Assembly (NCBI GenBank): GCA_018262235.1
Contig: JAGTRY010000003.1
Coordinates: 18,976-82,975, forward strand
Origin: Pseudomonadota bacterium
GTDB taxonomy: Bacteria > Pseudomonadota > Gammaproteobacteria > Burkholderiales > Rhodocyclaceae
DNA: 64,000 nucleotides
Direction of reading: 5' to 3'
A model generated the notes under the pieces. That model was not told the DNA's origin. It was given only the letters and a program-made list of their open reading frames with translations, and made no database searches. Shown one piece after another: positions 19,371 to 27,447 of the stretch (position 1 is its first letter; every line of letters starts with the position of its first letter). The translations under genes were made by a program, and so were the position numbers.

Positions 19371-20116
19371 TGTCGCAGTTGCAGGATCTTCCGTATTCTC
19401 TATTGCAGTTCTACGCCACGGCGCCCTATGAGTGTTCTTACCTGCCGGAACGCGTGGCACGTTCGCAGGTGGCCACACCGGGCCATCTGATAGATACCCT
19501 GCTTTATGGCGAGCTAGTTCGTGACGGCTTCCGCCGCAGCGGCGTTTACACCTATCGCCCCTACTGCGACCAATGCCGTGCCTGCGTACCGGTCCGCATC
19601 CCCGTGACCCACTTCCAGTCAAATCGCAGTCAATCACGAGCCTGGCGCAAACATGTCGATCTGGAAGCACGCGAACTATCCCTCGAATTCAGCGATGAAC
19701 ACTATGCCCTGTATCGTCGCTACCAGCATGCACGCCACGCAGGAGGAGGAATGGATCAGGATGGCCGTGAGCAATACACCCACTTCCTACTTGAGAGCCA
19801 GGTAGACACCCGCCTGATCGAGTTTCGCGAAAACGGCAACCTGCGCATGGTCTCAATCATCGATTGCCTGCCCGACGGATTATCCAGTGTTTACACTTTC
19901 TACGACCCGGATATAGCCAAAACAGCCTACGGGACGTTCAATATCTTGTGGCAAATAGCCGCCTGCAAACAGATTGGCCGCCCCTACCTATATCTGGGGT
20001 ATTGGATCCGCGATTGCGCGAAGATGAATTACAAGCAGCATTTCAGCCCTCTGGAAGGCCGCATCAATGGGCTGTGGCAACGGCTGGGCAAAGCCGACTT
20101 CATGGCGCTGGGATAA
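19370..20116 (+). CDS. bpt: Aspartate/glutamate leucyltransferase (Bpt)
   Basis: Adds Leu to proteins with N-terminal Asp or Glu, feeding the same ClpS pathway as Aat. The N-terminal cysteine pair is in [13 protein letters not shown]; the C-terminal half has [20 protein letters not shown], typical of the Bpt/ATE acyltransferase fold. At 248 residues the length is normal. ATG 19370 overlaps the aat stop by one base with GGAG six bases upstream; a GTG three bases earlier is possible. It closes the two-gene operon. Confidence 0.95.
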   Translation: MSQLQDLPYSLLQFYATAPYECSYLPERVARSQVATPGHLIDTLLYGELVRDGFRRSGVYTYRPYCDQCRACVPVRIPVTHFQSNRSQSRAWRKHVDLEARELSLEFSDEHYALYRRYQHARHAGGGMDQDGREQYTHFLLESQVDTRLIEFRENGNLRMVSIIDCLPDGLSSVYTFYDPDIAKTAYGTFNILWQIAACKQIGRPYLYLGYWIRDCAKMNYKQHFSPLEGRINGLWQRLGKADFMALG

Positions 20117-20181
20117 CGCAGATCATCACCGCGCGTGACACACCGCGCCAATCCTCATCACCTCGCCCAAAAGCATAAAAG

Positions 20182-20192
20182 TTGTCATACAA
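20182..20192. promoter_or_regulatory. Small palindrome upstream of gntR
   Basis: TTGTCATACAA is an inverted repeat (TTGT-CAT-ACAA) of the kind bound by FadR-type GntR proteins. It lies about 150 bases before the gntR start. It shares the ATACA half with the stronger palindrome before dctP. Autoregulation is an inference. Confidence 0.35.
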
Positions 20193-20345
20193 GCAAGCTT
20201 TTTTGCGTACCCACGAATCGGGGTTAACACCTATAAATTCGTTACAGATCAAATCTTTGCGCAAAAATTGACGACTTGTTCTTCAACGCTTTACAACATC
20301 ACCAAGATGTAAGGCAAAATGCGCAAACTATTTGGAGGAACATGC

Positions 20346-21077
20346 ATGGCTGATACGCAGCCGGACAGGACAGCAAGGGTTGCCGGGAGCAATCGGGTCG
20401 ATATTGTGTATGCAGGCATTATCGAGTCGATGTCCAGTGGCGAATATCCGGAAAGTGGGCGTTTGCCCACCGAAACCGCACTTGCACAGCACTATGGCGT
20501 TTCCCGTCCAACTGTCCGCGAAGCCCTTTCTCGTCTGCGCCTGGATGGTCTGATAGCCTCCCGACGTGGCTCAGGGAGTTATGTGTTGCGTCGTCCGGAC
20601 CGCAACATCAAACGCTTTGCACCGATTGAAAGCATTGCCGATATCCAGCGCTGCTTCGCCTTCCGCATTGCACTCGAATCGGCAGGAGCAGGTCTGGCGG
20701 CAGACTTGCGCACACCTCACGATATTGAAGAGATTCACGCAGCATTCGATCAGATGGAGCAGTCCCGCACGGCCGATGACAATACCGGCTTCGTCGAGCA
20801 CGATCTCCAGTTTCATCTAGCCATCGCGCGTGCCTCGCAAAACGTCTTTTTCGTCACGGCTTTGGACCTGATCATCGAGCAGATGCGCGTGGGCATGCGC
20901 CTGGCGCTGAACCTGTCATTGGAACGGGAACGTGTCTGGCGAGAAATGGTGCAGATTGAGCACCGCGAAATCATGACGGCAGTGGAAAAAGGTTCGTCGA
21001 TCGAAGCCGTGGAAGCCATGCGTTTTCATCTGGGAAATGCGCGACGCAGGCTGTTCGAAGGACCGAGCCAGAAGTAA
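20346..21077 (+). CDS. GntR family regulator, FadR subfamily
   Basis: A 243-residue repressor. The N-terminal winged helix contains RLPTETALAQHYGVSRPTVREALSRLRLDGLI, and the C-terminal all-helical FCD domain includes the metal-site-like segments FVEHDLQFHLAI and EHREIM. FCD-GntR proteins usually bind uronates or similar carboxylates. ATG 20346 follows GGAGGA at about 20333. It precedes a three-gene TRAP transporter on the same strand with a perfect palindrome between them, so it probably controls uptake of its own ligand. Confidence 0.93.
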   Translation: MADTQPDRTARVAGSNRVDIVYAGIIESMSSGEYPESGRLPTETALAQHYGVSRPTVREALSRLRLDGLIASRRGSGSYVLRRPDRNIKRFAPIESIADIQRCFAFRIALESAGAGLAADLRTPHDIEEIHAAFDQMEQSRTADDNTGFVEHDLQFHLAIARASQNVFFVTALDLIIEQMRVGMRLALNLSLERERVWREMVQIEHREIMTAVEKGSSIEAVEAMRFHLGNARRRLFEGPSQK

Positions 21078-21150
21078 GCAAGTTTCAGGGTTGGTGTGGC
21101 CGTTGTCGCCTTAATGCAACAACACATCAATTACGGAAGGGCAATGCCGC

Positions 21151-21164
21151 TGTATTGCAATACA
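21151..21164. promoter_or_regulatory. Likely GntR operator before the TRAP operon
   Basis: TGTATTGCAATACA is a perfect 14-bp palindrome lying 152 bases before the dctP start and 73 bases after gntR. Size and position suit a FadR-type operator. No other palindrome of this quality is present in the interval. Confidence 0.55.
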
Positions 21165-21190
21165 TGCGGTGGTATCGTCCGCAAGGCCTT

Positions 21191-21228
21191 GCCAGACAAT
21201 GAAGGGTTTTCGCCTATTGTTGTCTGGC
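21191..21228. repeat. Inverted repeat in the gntR-dctP gap
   Basis: GCCAGACAA (21191-21199) pairs with TTGTCTGGC (21220-21228) across a 20-base loop. No long T run follows, so it may be a weak terminator for gntR or a structured leader for dctP. Confidence 0.5.
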
Positions 21229-21315
21229 TTGAAAAAGCCTGAAATTAGAAGTTAAGAGGAAGGTTCTTTGGCTCCCGCCGATGAATCATTTTTGGTTACA
21301 CATTAGGAGACACTG

Positions 21316-22290
21316 ATGATGCGTACTTCAAAATTGGCTGTTGCATTGATGGCACTGGGCTTGATCGGCTCAGCTGTTGCGCAAGAAAAGATCCAATACA
21401 AATCTGCGGACATCCACCCGGATACTTACCCCACAGTTCGTGGCGTAAAGCACATGGGTGAACTGCTGGCTCAACGCACCAATGGCCGTTTGTCGCTGAA
21501 AGTGTTCGCCAACGGCGCGCTGGGCGGTGAAAAAGAAGCCATGGAACAAGTGAAGATCGGCGCATTGGCAATGACCCGTGTATCCATCATCCCGTTCAAC
21601 AACATCTGTCCGGACACCATCGTTCCGACCATGCCCTTCCTGTTCCGCAACGCAGAACACCTGCGCAAGTTCATGGATGGCCCGATCGGTGACGAAATTC
21701 TGCGCTCCTGCGAACCGCAAGGCTATGTCTTGCTCGGCTACTACGACGCGGGTTCCCGTTCCATGTACGGCAAGAAGGCCTTCAAAACCCTGGCTGACAT
21801 GAAAGGCGCCAAGGTTCGCGTGCAACAATCCGACATGTGGGTTGATCTGCTCAAAGCCATGGGTGCCAATCCCTCGCCGATGCCCATGGGCGAAGTGTAT
21901 ACCGCACTCAAGACCGGCCTGATCGATGCTGCTGAAAACAACTATCCGTCCTATGACGAATACAAGCACTATGAGTCAGCACCGGTCTACACCAAAACCG
22001 AACATGCCATGGCGCCCGAAGTCATCGCCTTCTCCAAAGTGCTGTTCGACAAGCTGAGCAAGGCCGACCAAGCCACTCTGCGTCAAGCAGCCAAGGACTC
22101 CATGCTGTACGAACGTCGCCTGTGGGATGAAAAGGAAAAAGCCTCACTGGCCAAGGTTGTCGCAGCAGGCGCCCAGATTGTCGAAGTTGACAAGAAGCCG
22201 TTCCAAGATGCGATGAAGCCGGTGTATGACAAGTACATCCAAACTCCGCACCAAAAAGCGCTGTTGAAAGCCATCCAAGACATCAAGTAA
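21316..22290 (+). CDS. dctP: TRAP transporter substrate-binding protein DctP
   Basis: Periplasmic binding protein for a carboxylate, delivering it to the DctQM permease. The signal peptide is cleaved near SAVAQ. Family features are [23 protein letters not shown] and the carboxylate-binding Arg in [12 protein letters not shown], then GLIDAAENN. The 324-residue length is normal. Together with the GntR neighbour and pectin genes in this window, a hexuronate-type ligand is plausible but not proven. GGAG lies six bases before ATG 21316. Confidence 0.95.
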   Translation: MMRTSKLAVALMALGLIGSAVAQEKIQYKSADIHPDTYPTVRGVKHMGELLAQRTNGRLSLKVFANGALGGEKEAMEQVKIGALAMTRVSIIPFNNICPDTIVPTMPFLFRNAEHLRKFMDGPIGDEILRSCEPQGYVLLGYYDAGSRSMYGKKAFKTLADMKGAKVRVQQSDMWVDLLKAMGANPSPMPMGEVYTALKTGLIDAAENNYPSYDEYKHYESAPVYTKTEHAMAPEVIAFSKVLFDKLSKADQATLRQAAKDSMLYERRLWDEKEKASLAKVVAAGAQIVEVDKKPFQDAMKPVYDKYIQTPHQKALLKAIQDIK

Positions 22291-22370
22291 GTCTTTGCTT
22301 CAGCACTCCCGGCTGATAGCCGGCCGGGAGTTCCAGTTTCACCCTCATTTGTATCGGAAGGAAACCGCAG

Positions 22371-22859
22371 ATGTACACAAAACTCTGCGCGGCCATCTCA
22401 AAGCTCGCCCTTCAATTGGCGACCGTGGGTCTGGCCGTAATCATTATTGCCGTGCTCTACCAAGTGTTCGGCCGTTATGTTCTCAATGACACACCAACCT
22501 GGGCCGAAGCTCTTGCCATGCTGCTCGTGCTGTACGTCACGATGCTCGGCTGCGCCGTAGGGGTCCGCGATGCCGGCCACATCGGTCTTGAATCTTTTCT
22601 GGTGCTAGCGCCCGAAAAACTGCGCCTGAAACTCGAAGTTTTGATTCACGCCCTCCTCGTCATATTCGGTGCCGCCATGGTTTACAACGGCATATACCTT
22701 GCGCATTCAGTCTGGAACTACAACATCCCGACGCTCGGCTTGCCGGAAGGTTTGAACCATGTGCCAATCGCCCTGTGCGGCGGGTTGATGGTCCTCTTTT
22801 CCATCGAGCACATCATCGCCACGATCAAAGGTACTGAGGTAGAACCAGCATGGCACTGA
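22371..22859 (+). CDS. dctQ: TRAP transporter small permease DctQ
   Basis: A 162-residue inner-membrane protein with four helices, the small subunit that holds DctP and DctM together. Typical residues are in YQVFGRYVLNDTPTWAEALAM and the DAGHIGLE segment. It overlaps the start of dctM by ten bases, showing tight coupling. AAGGAAA precedes the ATG. Confidence 0.93.
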   Translation: MYTKLCAAISKLALQLATVGLAVIIIAVLYQVFGRYVLNDTPTWAEALAMLLVLYVTMLGCAVGVRDAGHIGLESFLVLAPEKLRLKLEVLIHALLVIFGAAMVYNGIYLAHSVWNYNIPTLGLPEGLNHVPIALCGGLMVLFSIEHIIATIKGTEVEPAWH

Positions 22860-24151
22860 CAATTCTGACAATTTCTTTCACCCTGTTCCTCATTCTCGGG
22901 GTTCCGGTAGCGTTTTCCATCGGCCTGTGCTCACTGTTGACAGTGGTCTATGAAGGGCTGCCTGTCGCGGTGGTATTCCAGAAGATGGTAGCCGGCATGC
23001 AGGTCTTCTCCTTCCTGGCCATCCCGTTCTTCATCCTCTCGGGTGAGTTGATGCTTTACGGCGGCATTGCCGATCGCATCGTCAACTTTGCCAAGGCGCT
23101 GGTTGGACACGTCAAGGGCGGCTTGGGCATGACCAACGTCGTAGCTTGTACCCTCTTTGGCGGCATTTCCGGCTCGGCTGTGGCTGACGTATCTGCCATG
23201 GGTGCCGTGCTCATCCCGGTCATGAAACGCGAAGGCTATGACGCTGACTACGCAGTCAACGTCACCACCCACGCCGCACTTGTTGGCGTGCTGATGCCAA
23301 CCAGCCTGAACATCATCATCTTCTCGCTGGCATCCAACGGTAGAACATCGGTGTTCGACCTGATCCTCGCCGGCATCATCCCTGCCGTCGTGCTCACGGC
23401 CTGCAACCTTGCCGCCGCCTACTTTGTCGCTGTCAAGCGTGGCTACCCCACCGGAGCATGGCAAGGCTGGGGGGCTGTATGGAAGACCTTCGCCCAAGCG
23501 ATGCCTGGCCTGTTCGTGGTCATCATCATCCTGGCCGGGATTTTGTCCGGTGTATTTACGGCTACGGAAGCGGCTTCGGTCTCAGTGCTCTACTCGCTGT
23601 TCCTGACCGGCGTGGTTTACCGGTCGCTGAGCTGGGACGGCTTCATCTCCGCACTGGCCAAAGCAGTCAAGACCACCGGTATCGTGCTGCTACTGATCGG
23701 GATCTCCAACGCCTTCGGCTACTTCATGTCCTTTTATGAAGTTCCCGATCTGGCAGGCCAATGGATGTCGTCCGTCTCGGCTTCCCCGTGGATTATCTTT
23801 ATCTTGGTGAACATCGTCTTGTTCGTTCTCGGAACGTTCCTGGATATGGCTCCGACGATTCTGGTGTGCACCCCGATCTTCATGCCGATCTGCGAAAAAT
23901 TCGGCATGGATCCGATCCAGTTCGCCATCGTAATGCTGCTCAACTGCGCACTGGGTCTGAACACTCCGCCCGTCGGAACAACCCAGTTCGTAGGTTGTGC
24001 TATCGGCGAGATCTCGGTGGGACAAGTCATGAAAACGATCTGGCCGTTCTACGGCTCGCTGGTCATCACCATGCTGTTCATTACCTACATCCCGGCACTC
24101 TCGCTGTGGCTGCCGCATATGGCTCACGCGGTCAAAGCCGCTGGCGGTTAA
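22850..24151 (+). CDS. dctM: TRAP transporter large permease DctM
   Basis: The 433-residue sodium-coupled transport subunit with about twelve helices. Family segments include FFILSGELM, GGISGSAVADVSAMG, MPTSLNIIIFSLASN and LGLNTPPVGTTQFVGCAIG. It ends the dctPQM operon, just before a strong terminator. Confidence 0.96.
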   Translation: MALTILTISFTLFLILGVPVAFSIGLCSLLTVVYEGLPVAVVFQKMVAGMQVFSFLAIPFFILSGELMLYGGIADRIVNFAKALVGHVKGGLGMTNVVACTLFGGISGSAVADVSAMGAVLIPVMKREGYDADYAVNVTTHAALVGVLMPTSLNIIIFSLASNGRTSVFDLILAGIIPAVVLTACNLAAAYFVAVKRGYPTGAWQGWGAVWKTFAQAMPGLFVVIIILAGILSGVFTATEAASVSVLYSLFLTGVVYRSLSWDGFISALAKAVKTTGIVLLLIGISNAFGYFMSFYEVPDLAGQWMSSVSASPWIIFILVNIVLFVLGTFLDMAPTILVCTPIFMPICEKFGMDPIQFAIVMLLNCALGLNTPPVGTTQFVGCAIGEISVGQVMKTIWPFYGSLVITMLFITYIPALSLWLPHMAHAVKAAGG

Positions 24152-24172
24152 GCAATCTCTGTCTCGCCTCTC

Positions 24173-24205
24173 AAACCCCGTGCTTCGCAGCACGGGGTTT
24201 TTCTT
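24173..24205 (+). terminator. Rho-independent terminator of the TRAP operon
   Basis: AAACCCCGTGCT, loop TCGC and AGCACGGGGTTT form a 12-bp stem followed by TTCTTTT on the plus strand. It separates dctM from the tmRNA gene. Confidence 0.92.
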
Positions 24206-24216
24206 TTGGTGAAAAC

Positions 24217-24245
24217 CGGACATACCTTTCCAGACGCGCTAGAAT
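24217..24245 (+). promoter_or_regulatory. Sigma-70 promoter of ssrA
   Basis: CGGACA at 24217-24222 and TAGAAT at 24240-24245 with 17-base spacing lie 44 bases before the mature tmRNA 5' end, leaving a leader for RNase P to remove. Confidence 0.5.
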
Positions 24246-24288
24246 CAAAGCGTTTCACCGATGCGCGTTGGCATCGGAACATCGGACC

Positions 24289-24653
24289 GGGGGCGACCTG
24301 GCTTCGACGTGGGTCAAGAAGCGACGTGGTGCATACCGAGGGCCAGTCACCTCGTAAATCCATCTGGAAATCTATACTCGCCAACGACGAGCAATTCGCT
24401 CTGGCCGCTTAAGGCCTAAGCCGCTGCACTGATTGGTCTCTGGGTCAGGTGGGGTAAAACCTACAGCAGCGTCATTCACAGAGACTCGTGCTGCATCGGG
24501 TTACTTGGTGCGGAGCTAAAACATAGGTAACTCGCCCTGTGTCGGCCTGCCGACCGGCTAAGCGCAGGGTTAAACAAAAATTGATCGGCTAAGTATGTAG
24601 ATCCAGTTGTGGAAGTCTTGCGGACGCGGGTTCGATTCCCGCCGCCTCCACCA
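24289..24653 (+). ncRNA. ssrA: Transfer-messenger RNA (tmRNA)
   Basis: Rescues stalled ribosomes and tags their products. The 5' end GGGGGCGACCTGGCTTCGACG and 3' end with CGCCTCC-ACCA pair as a seven-base acceptor stem including one G-U. The T arm GCGGG-TTCGATT-CCCGC is near the 3' end. The tag frame at 24380-24412 reads ANDEQFALAA followed by TAA, with the resume codon GCC. About 365 bases, normal for a one-piece tmRNA. Its 3' end is a common integration site and a dead integrase lies just downstream. Confidence 0.97.
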
Positions 24654-24681
24654 AAATGTAATCCAAAGCAGTGCAACGAAG

Positions 24682-24721
24682 GCCAGAAAACCCTGATAAA
24701 TCAAGGCTTCTGGCTTTTTTT
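24682..24721 (+). terminator. Terminator downstream of tmRNA
   Basis: GCCAGAA (24682-24688) and TTCTGGC (24708-24714) form a stem followed by seven T. Confidence 0.8.
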
Positions 24722-24768
24722 GCGCCTATAACAGTCCGAATCAGTCTATTACGTTCCAGACAAAAGAA

Positions 24769-24815
24769 CAGTAACTTTGACAGTAACAACCTACCTCCCC
24801 CAAAGAGTTACTGTC
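24769..24815. promoter_or_regulatory. Repeats in the integrase control region
   Basis: CAGTAAC occurs twice within CAGTAACTTTGACAGTAAC (24769-24787), and its reverse complement GTTACTGTC (24807-24815) abuts the integrase ATG. GACAGTAAC and GTTACTGTC are a perfect 9-bp inverted repeat. Such sites next to P4-type integrases are arm-type or regulator-binding sites; the role here is inferred. The 19-bp unit recurs at 34837-34855. Confidence 0.55.
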
Positions 24816-25759
24816 ATGTCACTTACTGACATTGAGATCCGAAACAACCAACCGGCAAACCGATTCGGCTGTCTGACGGTGACGGCCTGTACCTGCTTAT
24901 CAATCCCAACAACTCCAAGTGGTGGCGGCTGGACTATCGTTTTGAAGGCACGCGAAAGACCCTATCCATGGGCGTGTCCCCGGACGTCAGCCTGAAAGAA
25001 GCTCGAGACCGTCGCTACGAAGCAAGAAAACTACTCACGCAGGGCGTCGATCCGGGCGAAAGCCGAAAAGCCATGAAGGCAGGAAGAACGGCACGCGCAA
25101 ATAACCGCTTCGAAGTCATCGCTCGATAGTGGTTTTTGAGAAACAAGGAAACCTGGGTCCCCAGCCACGCAGACAAGATCATCGCCCGTTTAGAGAATGA
25201 CGTATTTCCTTGGATGGGCGGCAAGGCCATTGCCGAAATATCCGCACCTGACGTTTTGGAGGTCCTTCGTCGCATAGAAAAACGAGGCGCGCTGGAAACC
25301 GCCCACAGAGCGAAAGGCAACATTTCACAAATCATGCGCTACGCAATCGCAACAGGTCGGGCAGATCGCGACCCCTGCCCTGACTTGCGTGGAGCACTGC
25401 CCCCAACAAAAGAAAACAACTTTCCTTCTATCACTGATCCTGTAAAAGTGGCTGAACTACTACGTGCGATTGATGCCTTCAAAGGCACTTTCGTTGTTAG
25501 ATGCGCCCTGCTCCTTGCCCCGCTCCTTTTCGTTCGGCCCGGCAAGCTACGCCGGGCCGAGTGGGCTGGTTTTGATCTCGACAAAGCCGAATGGCGTTAC
25601 CTAGTAACTAAAACCAAAACAGAACACTCCGTCCCATTGGCAGCACAGGTTGTCAGCATCCTGAAGGAGTTGTATGCGCTCACAGGACATGGCCGCTACG
25701 TATTCTCAGGACGCGACCCAAAAAAGGCCATGAGCGAAGCTGCTGTGAATGCCGCGCTG
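24816..25759 (+). pseudogene. P4-type tyrosine integrase, frameshifted, nonsense-interrupted and truncated
   Basis: Reads as a tmRNA-targeting prophage/island integrase once corrected. It starts MSLTDIEIRN, shifts frame near 24866, then continues LSDGDGLYLLINPNNSKWW and SMGVSPDVSLKEARDRR in a second frame. A TAG at about 25126-25128 interrupts FEVIAR/WF. The catalytic region begins (RPGKLRRAEW contains the first catalytic Arg), but homology stops after AVNAAL at 25759, so the His-x-x-Arg box and Tyr are lost. It sits right after the tmRNA 3' end, as expected for its attachment site. Confidence 0.88.
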
Positions 25760-26148
25760 CCGACGGGGCCGAGCGTGCGCGCCGCTGCAAGCAAGTCCAT
25801 GATCTCATCGTCATGGTAAATGTGGGGTGCAACGCGACCGGGATCTGGGCCAAAGAGCGATGCCTCGGGTACCTCGGTGTCCGGCTCGAACTGCTGCAGG
25901 TAGCGGATGAAATGCAGCAGCCGTCCCCAGCTTCGCGCCCAGGTCCCAGCATCGCCATGGCTATCCTTGGATGCACGCACCCATTCGACCATGAGCTCCG
26001 CCGTTAACGGACCGCGATGATGCTTGGCAGCCACGAAGCGGACAAACCTGGAGAGGAAGGCGCTACGGGAACGCAGGTGGAAACCTTGGCGGCGACGCTC
26101 GGCCAGATAGTCGTCGACTCGGGCCTGCAGGCTTTGGCGCCGGCTCAT
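25760..26148 (-). pseudogene. N-terminal fragment of a tyrosine recombinase
   Basis: Reads MSRRQSLQARVDDYLAERRR, then GPLTAELMVEWVRASK and EVPEASLFGPDPGRVAPHIY, the SAM-like N-terminal half of the recombinases found as adjacent pairs or trios in mobile elements. It ends at ARTLGPVG, where the sequence becomes the reversed 3' end of the P4 integrase. The catalytic domain is absent. The join with the opposite-strand integrase marks a deletion or insertion breakpoint. Confidence 0.75.
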
Positions 26149-26258
26149 GATTTGCTCCCCGGCCAAGGCAACGCGACCTCGACGAGGTTGGGCGTGTCGA
26201 GCTTTGCGTAGATTCGTGAGGTTTCCAGAGAGCGGTGACGCAGAACGTCGGCTACAGG
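26145..26258 (-). pseudogene. C-terminal fragment of a second tyrosine recombinase
   Basis: VADVLRHRSLETSRIYAKLD and VEVALPWPG match the catalytic C-terminus of recombinases, with the Tyr in RIYAK. Its end overlaps the start of the next recombinase fragment by four bases, the coupling usual in recombinase-in-trio elements. The N-terminal part is missing; residues before VADVL look unrelated. Confidence 0.7.
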
Positions 26259-26591
26259 ATCGGAAGGCGCGGCAATTGAGCGCGCAGGTTGTGCGCTCCG
26301 GGATTGTGCGGTTGGGGTCATGAGCGTCTCCTGAAGTAAAAACTTCACTTCAGGTGAGCGCTGAAATTATGTCGAGCTCAGAATTTCACTTCTACCCTGC
26401 GAAAGCCCATGTACACAGGGTCGTCAGACCTGCTACCCAAGCAGCTCCACATAATCGAGTCATCTACATAATCGGCCAGTGCGGTCGTTCAGCACTCCTT
26501 GCTTGACCGGCAGAAGTTTCGCACAAAGCTGCCAGAGCGATCTCCACAAATCCTGGGCGATTCAGACTCGACCAGTGCATAAACACTGTCG
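26259..26591. other. Intergenic scar region
   Basis: About 330 bases without a gene between the recombinase remnants and the methyltransferase. It holds copy A of a dispersed repeat (26482-26565). The base composition is lower in GC than the flanks. Nothing else recognisable. Confidence 0.5.
26482..26565. repeat. Dispersed repeat, copy A
   Basis: About 84 bases starting CGGTCGTTCAGC and ending GGGCGATTCAG that reappear at 54849-54933 at roughly 80-85 percent identity by eye. Shared blocks include CTCCTTGCTTGA, GCACAAAGCTGCC and TCTCCACAAA. Confidence 0.8.
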
Positions 26592-27371
26592 TTAAGGCTG
26601 CGCTCTCCACACCCAGACATCTAGGTCAAAATCAACCTCACGCAGAATCATGCCGTCATGAGCCCTGGCGGCAGCCCAGGTGGCCAAGGCTTGCTCGTCC
26701 GGCGAGACACCCAACCAGGCGAGATGTGCGCACAGATCTTCGACCAGAACGGCAGGAGTGGGAGTCTGCCGCAGCCTGTCTGGCTCCGAGCGGAACTGAA
26801 AGCTTCGCCCTTGCTGCTTGAGGTAGCTGGCGATGCCGGCGGACCAATCTGGTGCCACGAATTCCACCCCATGTAGGGCAAAGGCTTCACTCAGCAGCGG
26901 GTCATGCCGCTGCGCCCCCCACACCATGGCGCAGCACAGCCCCCGGCTAGCGGCTTCCATTTTTGCCAGCAAGGCAGGAGCGCCCACGGCGGGCGTCATA
27001 ATGGCCCAAACCAGATCGAATGCGCCTCGCCAGCCCCGTGCATCCAGATCAGACTCAGCCCAATCCAGCGCATGAATTTCGAGGTTTGGTGGAGCAAGGG
27101 CACGCAGGGGAACCAGCATCTCTGGCGACAGATCGATGGCGACAACGCGCCCGGCCAGCTCAGCCATCGGCAGTGCATGGATGCCGGTGCCGCAGCCCAG
27201 ATCCAGGATCGTCGGCACATCGAAACTCACACCCATTTTCATCGCAAGCTGGCGCAAACGGGTCGCACGTGCCGCAGCCTGCGCATGGGCAAGCGTGGGA
27301 TAGCTGGTGGCTTTCGTATTCCAGTACTGCAGGGCGGCAGGACCACTTGCCGGGATGCGGGCGATGTTCAT
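26592..27371 (-). CDS. Class I SAM-dependent methyltransferase
   Basis: A 259-residue methyltransferase with motif I ILDLGCGTGIHALPMAEL, motif II VVAIDLSPEML and the later FDLVWAIMTP. The substrate is unknown. It is divergent from a nickel-type binding-protein gene with 76 bases between starts and could share control with it. Enzymes beside metal transporters sometimes modify a chelator, but nothing in this sequence shows that. Confidence 0.85.
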   Translation of the reverse strand: MNIARIPASGPAALQYWNTKATSYPTLAHAQAAARATRLRQLAMKMGVSFDVPTILDLGCGTGIHALPMAELAGRVVAIDLSPEMLVPLRALAPPNLEIHALDWAESDLDARGWRGAFDLVWAIMTPAVGAPALLAKMEAASRGLCCAMVWGAQRHDPLLSEAFALHGVEFVAPDWSAGIASYLKQQGRSFQFRSEPDRLRQTPTPAVLVEDLCAHLAWLGVSPDEQALATWAAARAHDGMILREVDFDLDVWVWRAQP

Positions 27372-27406
27372 GCGTAATTGTGCGTATCGATCAATTCAAG
27401 CCGATA

Positions 27407-27433
27407 GTATGATAATTTTTACATTGTTCATAA
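27407..27433. promoter_or_regulatory. NikR-like box upstream of the nickel-type operon
   Basis: GTATGA, 15 bases, TCATAA. The E. coli NikR site is GTATGA-N16-TCATAC, so one arm is perfect, the other has one mismatch, and the spacer is one base short. It sits 15 bases before the chosen start of the binding-protein gene. Confidence 0.4.
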
Positions 27434-27447
27434 ATCAGATTTGTTTC

